Shown here piece by piece: positions 60,023 through 64,000 of a DNA stretch of 64,000 nt. The notes beneath the pieces were generated by a model. It saw nothing but the letters and a program-made list of their open reading frames with translations, did not search any database and was not told the origin of the DNA. The DNA comes from Nostoc sp. NMS8 (GTDB lineage: Bacteria; Cyanobacteriota; Cyanobacteriia; Cyanobacteriales; Nostocaceae), in contig NZ_JABXKK010000104.1 in NCBI RefSeq assembly GCF_017115045.1, positions 1 through 64,000 on the forward strand, written 5' to 3'. Both the position numbers and the translations under genes were made by a program. Each line of letters starts with the position of its first letter. Positions within the stretch are counted from its first letter, which is position 1.

Positions 60023-60826
60023 CTACTGGATTTTTAAGAACTTATCTAAAGCTGTAACTAGACTGGGAGGCCAACGGCGGATATTTTTTACCCAGTCAAT
60101 ATCCTTATAGCGGCTATCAAGTCCATAGGCTGCTACCCAGTTGCTTTCGGCTTCACCTTGTTCTCCATTTACCCAATACGCAGCAGTGAGGGCGGCACGC
60201 ACATCAGCAAAGTTGGAGTATTTACGGGCGATATTTCGCATCTCGCGGATTGCTTGCTCTTTTTGACCTGTTTCATAAAGGGCGAGGGCATAGTTAGCAC
60301 GGGCGAAGGCAAAATTTGGGGCTATCTCATTAGATTTTTTGTAGTCTGCGATCGCATCTTCCCATTTTCCTAAACCTGTTTTGGCATTACCGCGATTGTT
60401 ATACGCCATCGCATCGTTAGGATCTAGTTCTAAGACATGATTATAATCTGCGATCGCATCGTCCCATTTTCCTAATCCTTCCAACGCCGCCCCTCGATTC
60501 AAATAAGGATCGGTAACATTCGGCGCTAGTTCAATGGCTTTGTTATAATCTGCCAGCGCTTCTTGCAATTTGTTCTGACTCACCCGCGAATTTCCCCGGT
60601 TACTCCACGCCCCCGCATTAGTGGGAAATTGCTCAATAATCTTTGTCCAGTAAGTTTCAGCCGTCGCAAAATCACCTTGATTCGTCGCTGCAAATGCTTG
60701 ATTAGCCCACTCATCGCCTTGCTTTAACTGTTCTTGAGTAATGGGCGCTTGAGATTGTGCTATGACTGGAGTACCCCAGCCAAAGACAATTAATAGACTG
60801 AGAAAAATACCAATCAACTTAAGCAT
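60023..60826 (-). CDS. Secreted or membrane-associated TPR protein
   Basis: 267 residues. A signal peptide (about residues 1-23, cleavage near VIAQS) is followed by about five TPR units (about 30-235). Units include AWSNRGNSRVSQNKLQEALA, PYLNRGAALEGLGKWDDAIA and AYNNRGNAKTGLGKWEDAIA. TPR arrays mediate protein-protein contacts, and export suggests a periplasmic or thylakoid-lumen scaffold. The partner is unknown. It is transcribed leftward, monocistronic by spacing. Confidence 0.85.
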   Translation of the reverse strand: MLKLIGIFLSLLIVFGWGTPVIAQSQAPITQEQLKQGDEWANQAFAATNQGDFATAETYWTKIIEQFPTNAGAWSNRGNSRVSQNKLQEALADYNKAIELAPNVTDPYLNRGAALEGLGKWDDAIADYNHVLELDPNDAMAYNNRGNAKTGLGKWEDAIADYKKSNEIAPNFAFARANYALALYETGQKEQAIREMRNIARKYSNFADVRAALTAAYWVNGEQGEAESNWVAAYGLDSRYKDIDWVKNIRRWPPSLVTALDKFLKIQ

Positions 60827-60985
60827 CTAGGTTTACCTAATTTGTCATTTATCATTTGTCATTGAGTATGGGCATGGGGCAGAGGAAAGGAGTTCAAAAG
60901 CTCATTTACGAGTATCAATGCCCAATATCCAATTGCCCCTGCCCCTCAAGAGTGCTGAGTGGGGCAGAGGGGAGAATAACTCTTA

Positions 60986-61013
60986 ACTCATTACTCATTA
61001 CTCATTACTCATT
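60986..61013. repeat. Heptanucleotide repeat (ACTCATT)
   Basis: Four perfect tandem copies of ACTCATT just past the ruvB stop codon. This is an STRR-class cyanobacterial repeat. Confidence 0.9.
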
Positions 61014-61036
61014 ACTGTTTTGCCCAATGCCCATAA

Positions 61037-62137
61037 TTACAATAATGACAACTGTTCATTAGGCGGCGTGAATCCTAAATGCTTGTATGCAGCCTTTGTC
61101 GCCATCCTTCCCCGATGAGTTCTAGTTAAATACCCAATCTGCATCAGGTAAGGTTCATATACCTCTTCAATTGTTTGAGTATCTTCACCTGTCGCTGCTG
61201 CCATTGTTTCTAACCCCACTGGCCCGCCATTAAATTGTTCAATGATCACACTCAACATTTGGCGATCTGTCCAATCTAAACCGCAAGGATCTACTTGGAA
61301 TAGTTGCAATGCTTCGGATGCAATGGTTTCATTAATCTCCCCAGATATTTTTACTTCCGCATAATCACGGACTCGTTTTAGTAATCTATTAGCAATCCGT
61401 GGCGTTCCGCGTGAGCGACGGGCAATTTCTGTGGCACCATCTTCTGTGATAGGGGTTTTGAGTAATTGAGCGGTTCGCAGTACAATTTTAGTTAGTTCGT
61501 CAACTTCGTAAAATCGGAGTTTTTGAATTAAACCAAAGCGATCGCGCAGTGGTGAAGTTAAAGCACCCACACGGGTTGTAGCACCCACTAGGGTAAACTT
61601 TGACAGCGGCAAACTTCTAATCCGAGCGCTAGAACCCTTACCAATAGTAATATCTAAGCGATAATCTTCCATTGCCGGATAGAGAATTTCCTCCGTCATC
61701 CGCGAGAGGCGATGAATTTCATCCACAAATAAGATGTCCCCTGGCTTCAGGTTCACCAGTAGCCCAACAATATCTCGTGGACGTTCTAAGGCTGGCGCAC
61801 TGGTAATTTTGTAATTTACCCCCATTTCCGATGCTAAAATCATTGCCATTGTGGTTTTGCCCAATCCTGGCGGCCCATACAGCAACAAGTGATCCAGTAC
61901 CTCACCACGAGATTTTGCTGCTTTAATGGCAATATCTAGCACATCCTTTAAATCTTTTTGCCCAATATAATCAGCAAATCGATGTGGTCGAATACCTTCT
62001 TCTTGCTGTTCTTGCTCATCAATAGCAGCTTCAGGCTTCAAAATATTTTCTGTGGATGGTGCTTTCGCCGACTCTCGACGCTGCTTTGGTTCGCCGTTGG
62101 GTTCTGGAGGCTGTTTTTTCGATGAGATTATCGCCAT
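61037..62137 (-). CDS. ruvB: Holliday junction branch-migration helicase RuvB
   Basis: A 366-residue RuvB. After a cyanobacteria-specific about 45-residue N-terminal extension come IRPHRFADYIGQ, Walker A YGPPGLGKTT (about residues 86-95), Walker B LFVDEIHRL, sensor GATTRVGALTSPLRDRFG with the arginine finger, and the C-terminal winged-helix YLTRTHRGRMATKAAYKHLG. It drives branch migration with RuvA during recombinational repair. It is a single gene. Confidence 0.97.
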   Translation of the reverse strand: MAIISSKKQPPEPNGEPKQRRESAKAPSTENILKPEAAIDEQEQQEEGIRPHRFADYIGQKDLKDVLDIAIKAAKSRGEVLDHLLLYGPPGLGKTTMAMILASEMGVNYKITSAPALERPRDIVGLLVNLKPGDILFVDEIHRLSRMTEEILYPAMEDYRLDITIGKGSSARIRSLPLSKFTLVGATTRVGALTSPLRDRFGLIQKLRFYEVDELTKIVLRTAQLLKTPITEDGATEIARRSRGTPRIANRLLKRVRDYAEVKISGEINETIASEALQLFQVDPCGLDWTDRQMLSVIIEQFNGGPVGLETMAAATGEDTQTIEEVYEPYLMQIGYLTRTHRGRMATKAAYKHLGFTPPNEQLSLL

Positions 62138-62157
62138 AATTCAGCTATCTACTTTTA

Positions 62158-62179
62158 AGGGACTAGGGACTAGGGACTG
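62158..62179. repeat. Heptanucleotide repeat (GGGACTA)
   Basis: About three copies of GGGACTA in the ruvB-hisF intergenic region (62138-62318), which otherwise contains only leader sequence. Confidence 0.75.
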
Positions 62180-62318
62180 GGGATAAGGAAGCAGGGGAGG
62201 CAGGGGGAGAAATAAACAATGGCCAATGCCCAATATCCATGAAAATTTTCGTTAGAGAATACCCGCGCCAATTTAAAATTTAAATTCCGGTCAATTACCC
62301 AGAAGTACAAAAGTTATT

Positions 62319-63092
62319 ATGTTATCTAAAAGAATCTTACCGTGCTTAGATGTCAAGGCGGGACGGGTTGTAAAAGGAGTTAACTTTGTCAATCTCCAAG
62401 ATGCAGGCGATCCGGTAGAACTGGCCAAGGTTTACAACGAAGCTGGTGCTGATGAGTTAGTATTTCTGGATATTACAGCTACTCATGAAGATCGAGCTAC
62501 AATTTTAGATGTAGTCTACCGAACTGCTGAACAGGTCTTTATTCCATTGACTGTGGGTGGTGGCATTCAATCCTTAGAAAATGTTAAAGCTTTGTTACGA
62601 GCCGGCGCAGATAAGGTTAGTATTAATTCTGCGGCAGTGCGGGAACCAGACTTGATTAATCGGGCCAGCGATCGCTTTGGTAATCAGTGCATAGTTGTTG
62701 CTATTGATGCCAGACGCAGAAATAACCCGGAAAATCCAGGTTGGGATGTGTATGTGCGGGGTGGCAGGGAAAATACAGGCTTAGATGCCCTACTTTGGGC
62801 ACAAGAAGTTGAAAAACGGGGGGCCGGAGAACTGCTAATCACAAGTATGGATGCTGATGGAACCCAAGCCGGGTATGACATCGAGATTACACGGGCAATC
62901 GCTGATGCTGTAGAAATCCCAGTCATTGCTTCTGGTGGTGCAGGTAATTGTGAACATATCTACACTGCCCTAACCCAAGGCAAAGCAGAAGCAGCATTAC
63001 TCGCATCTCTGTTACATTACGGACAATTAAGCGTAGCAGAAATTAAAAGTTACTTGTGCGATCGCAATGTGCCGATCAGAACATTCTCTTGA
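62319..63092 (+). CDS. hisF: Imidazole glycerol phosphate synthase cyclase subunit HisF
   Basis: A 257-residue TIM barrel. N-terminal LSKRILPCLDVKAGRVVKGV has the catalytic Asp, FLDITATHEDR follows, and VVAIDARRRN supplies the second catalytic Asp. VGGGIQS and ASGGAGN are the phosphate-binding loops. With HisH it makes IGP and AICAR in histidine biosynthesis. It is encoded alone, as usual in cyanobacteria. Confidence 0.97.
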   Translation: MLSKRILPCLDVKAGRVVKGVNFVNLQDAGDPVELAKVYNEAGADELVFLDITATHEDRATILDVVYRTAEQVFIPLTVGGGIQSLENVKALLRAGADKVSINSAAVREPDLINRASDRFGNQCIVVAIDARRRNNPENPGWDVYVRGGRENTGLDALLWAQEVEKRGAGELLITSMDADGTQAGYDIEITRAIADAVEIPVIASGGAGNCEHIYTALTQGKAEAALLASLLHYGQLSVAEIKSYLCDRNVPIRTFS

Positions 63093-63191
63093 TCCAACAT
63101 TTTTCATTTAATGACATCCATCTAAGGTTAGACACACTTCCCTAAAAGGGTGTTAATATTATTTTACAAGTATTAACAAATATTAAGAAAT

Positions 63192-63383
63192 ATGTTGCTT
63201 CCTATTTTACTTTTTGATGTAGCCCTGGTAGCATGGTCGCTGCACTTAATGGAAAAAGCCTACGAGAGTAAAGAATTTTCTTTAATGTTGGCTGGTACAT
63301 TAGTTGCTCTGGCCGCTGCTGCCATGTTAGTAGTTTACTTTTTGATGGGGCACTGCATGACCTACTTATTGAGAGTGTCGTAG
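63192..63383 (+). CDS. Small two-helix membrane protein
   Basis: 63 residues with two predicted transmembrane helices (about 3-19, LPILLFDVALVAWSLHL; about 33-55, LAGTLVALAAAAMLVVYFLM), joined by a charged loop EKAYESKEFS. The function is not recognised. Start ATG lies 100 bp after hisF, with a weak ribosome site (AAGAAAT). The reading frame and hydrophobic pattern look real. Confidence 0.65.
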   Translation: MLLPILLFDVALVAWSLHLMEKAYESKEFSLMLAGTLVALAAAAMLVVYFLMGHCMTYLLRVS

Positions 63384-63434
63384 ACAGTGCTGAGTGCTAG
63401 AGAAGATATTTAAAATTTAGTTTCTACAAAAAGC

Positions 63435-63471
63435 TTGACAAAGTACTAATAATTAGGACATTATGTATAAT
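63435..63471 (+). promoter_or_regulatory. Likely promoter of the tRNA-Ala gene
   Basis: TTGACA at 63435-63440 and TATAAT at 63466-63471 precede the tRNA start at 63481. The 25-nt gap is too long for a standard spacer, so the -35 may instead pair with CATTAT at 63459-63464 (18-nt spacer). Confidence 0.5.
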
Positions 63472-63480
63472 GGACTTTAA

Positions 63481-63523
63481 GGGGTTATAGCGCAGTTGGT
63501 AGCGCACCTCAATGGCATTGAGG
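63481..63523 (+). tRNA. tRNA-Ala(GGC), 5' part only, interrupted after the anticodon arm
   Basis: Acceptor 5' strand GGGGTTA (63481-63487), D-arm GCGC-AGTTGGTA-GCGC, and anticodon arm CCTCA-ATGGCAT-TGAGG with anticodon GGC (63514-63516) are all well formed. After 63523 there is no variable loop, T-arm or TAACCCC acceptor strand. An integrase gene follows in the same orientation, so the 3' half is probably displaced by an integrated element. Confidence 0.75.
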
Positions 63524-63566
63524 GCAAAAACTCTAGAAAGCTTATTCTTACGTTAGTTCAAATAAG

Positions 63567-63603
63567 TTGTCTTAGCAAAGTTGCATAAACTTGCATAAGA
63601 CAA
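63567..63603. repeat. Inverted and direct repeats upstream of the integrase
   Basis: TTGTCTTA (63567-63574) and TAAGACAA (63596-63603) form an 8-bp inverted repeat. Within it TTGCATAA occurs twice at a 10-bp period (63581 and 63591). The position fits an integrase operator or arm-type binding sites. Confidence 0.55.
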
Positions 63604-64000
63604 TGAGGCAAATACAGGTCAGAAGGAATGGTAATAGCTGCCTACTTAGGTGGAGCTACCAAGATGAGAACTACAGCTTAACCTGGGGTAACTGGAATAA
63701 CGCTGAAGAGAAAGCTAGGTTAAGTTACTGTGCCAAACTAATTTATCAAGACTGTCTGGTAGGTCAATTTGATACTACCCTTAATAAGTACAATCTTTGG
63801 TTGCAGGGTATAACATACTCAGGTAACGGGGGCGGGGTTAAGCCTGCTGAGGCCAGGTTCCCTCCTCTAATTGAAATGTTGCAGCAACGCATAGAAGATA
63901 ACTATAACTCTGCTGACGTAGGTTTATTAGGCACTTTAAAAGCATATAAAAAGCTAATTAAAACCTCAGCAGATGCTAAGGCATTTATAAAATGGTTAAC
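63603..64000 (+). CDS. Phage-type tyrosine recombinase/integrase, N-terminal part
   Basis: At least 132 residues, running off the window. ATG at 63603; the frame is closed upstream by TAG at 63573. Residues 1-60 resemble the arm-DNA-binding domain of cyanobacterial integrases: VRRNGNSCLLRWSYQDENYS, WNNAEEKARLSYCAKLIYQD and GQFDTTLNKY. The region from about 80 begins the core-binding helical domain. The catalytic domain (R-H-R-Y) is not in view. It lies 80 bp from the interrupted tRNA-Ala, the usual place for an element's integrase next to its attachment site. Confidence 0.75.
   Translation, partial: MRQIQVRRNGNSCLLRWSYQDENYSLTWGNWNNAEEKARLSYCAKLIYQDCLVGQFDTTLNKYNLWLQGITYSGNGGGVKPAEARFPPLIEMLQQRIEDNYNSADVGLLGTLKAYKKLIKTSADAKAFIKWL

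Noticed and set aside
63481..63640. Group I intron in the tRNA
   Set aside because: The anticodon loop is intact and the break lies after the anticodon stem, unlike the known cyanobacterial tRNA introns that split the anticodon loop. An integrase follows instead.

Overview
The window is chromosomal DNA of a filamentous, Nostoc-type (heterocystous) cyanobacterium. The evidence is many GCGATCGC (HIP1) octamers, heptanucleotide tandem repeats, small dispersed palindromic repeats, the cyanobacterial genes sipA, a CrtX-like glycosyltransferase and a PD-(D/E)XK exonuclease, and a chemotaxis-like operon whose gene order matches my recollection of the ptx phototaxis locus of Nostoc punctiforme hormogonia. 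All assignments come from reading the sequence; no database search was run.

Layout. (1) 1-10.7 kb is a rearranged gas vesicle locus: gvpV, a 5'-truncated N6-adenine methylase/specificity gene, gvpG on the opposite strand, then gvpN-gvpJ-gvpK-gvpF, a CDC48-type double AAA ATPase, a second GvpF/L-family gene, gvpA, and a GvpC-like coiled-coil protein with a winged-helix tail. (2) 11.0-26.8 kb is an eight-gene phototaxis/chemosensory operon (PATAN-REC regulator, CheY, CheW, a soluble receptor with seven GAF domains, CheA-REC, double CheW, and a degenerate GAF-MCP and CheA-like pair). Buoyancy and directed gliding are both hormogonium traits, so adjacency of these blocks suggests joint developmental control (inference). 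(3) 27-43 kb carries three NRPS genes on the minus strand (C-A-T-TE; C-A-T; docking-C-A-NMT-T). A sucrose-phosphate-synthase-like gene and a divergent alpha/beta hydrolase lie among them, with a MITE and a 21-bp tandem repeat array.

(4) 43-56 kb is mixed: a PAS histidine kinase whose phospho-acceptor His is Asn, an AAA-like ATPase with an N-terminal helical region, a 1.1-kb repeat-rich gap, an MGME1-like exonuclease, a VapC/antitoxin pair abutting an XPB-Bax1 helicase-nuclease pair, a class III nucleotide cyclase and a hybrid PAS histidine kinase. (5) 56-63.4 kb is housekeeping: sipA, a Tat-type peroxiredoxin, modA with a divergent RHH-TOBE regulator, a glycosyltransferase plus the remnant tail of a second copy cut by a small TIR element, a TPR protein, ruvB, hisF and a small membrane protein.

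(6) The right edge holds the 5' part of a tRNA-Ala(GGC) gene that stops right after the anticodon stem. It is followed by the start of a phage-type integrase, so the window ends just inside an integrated element.
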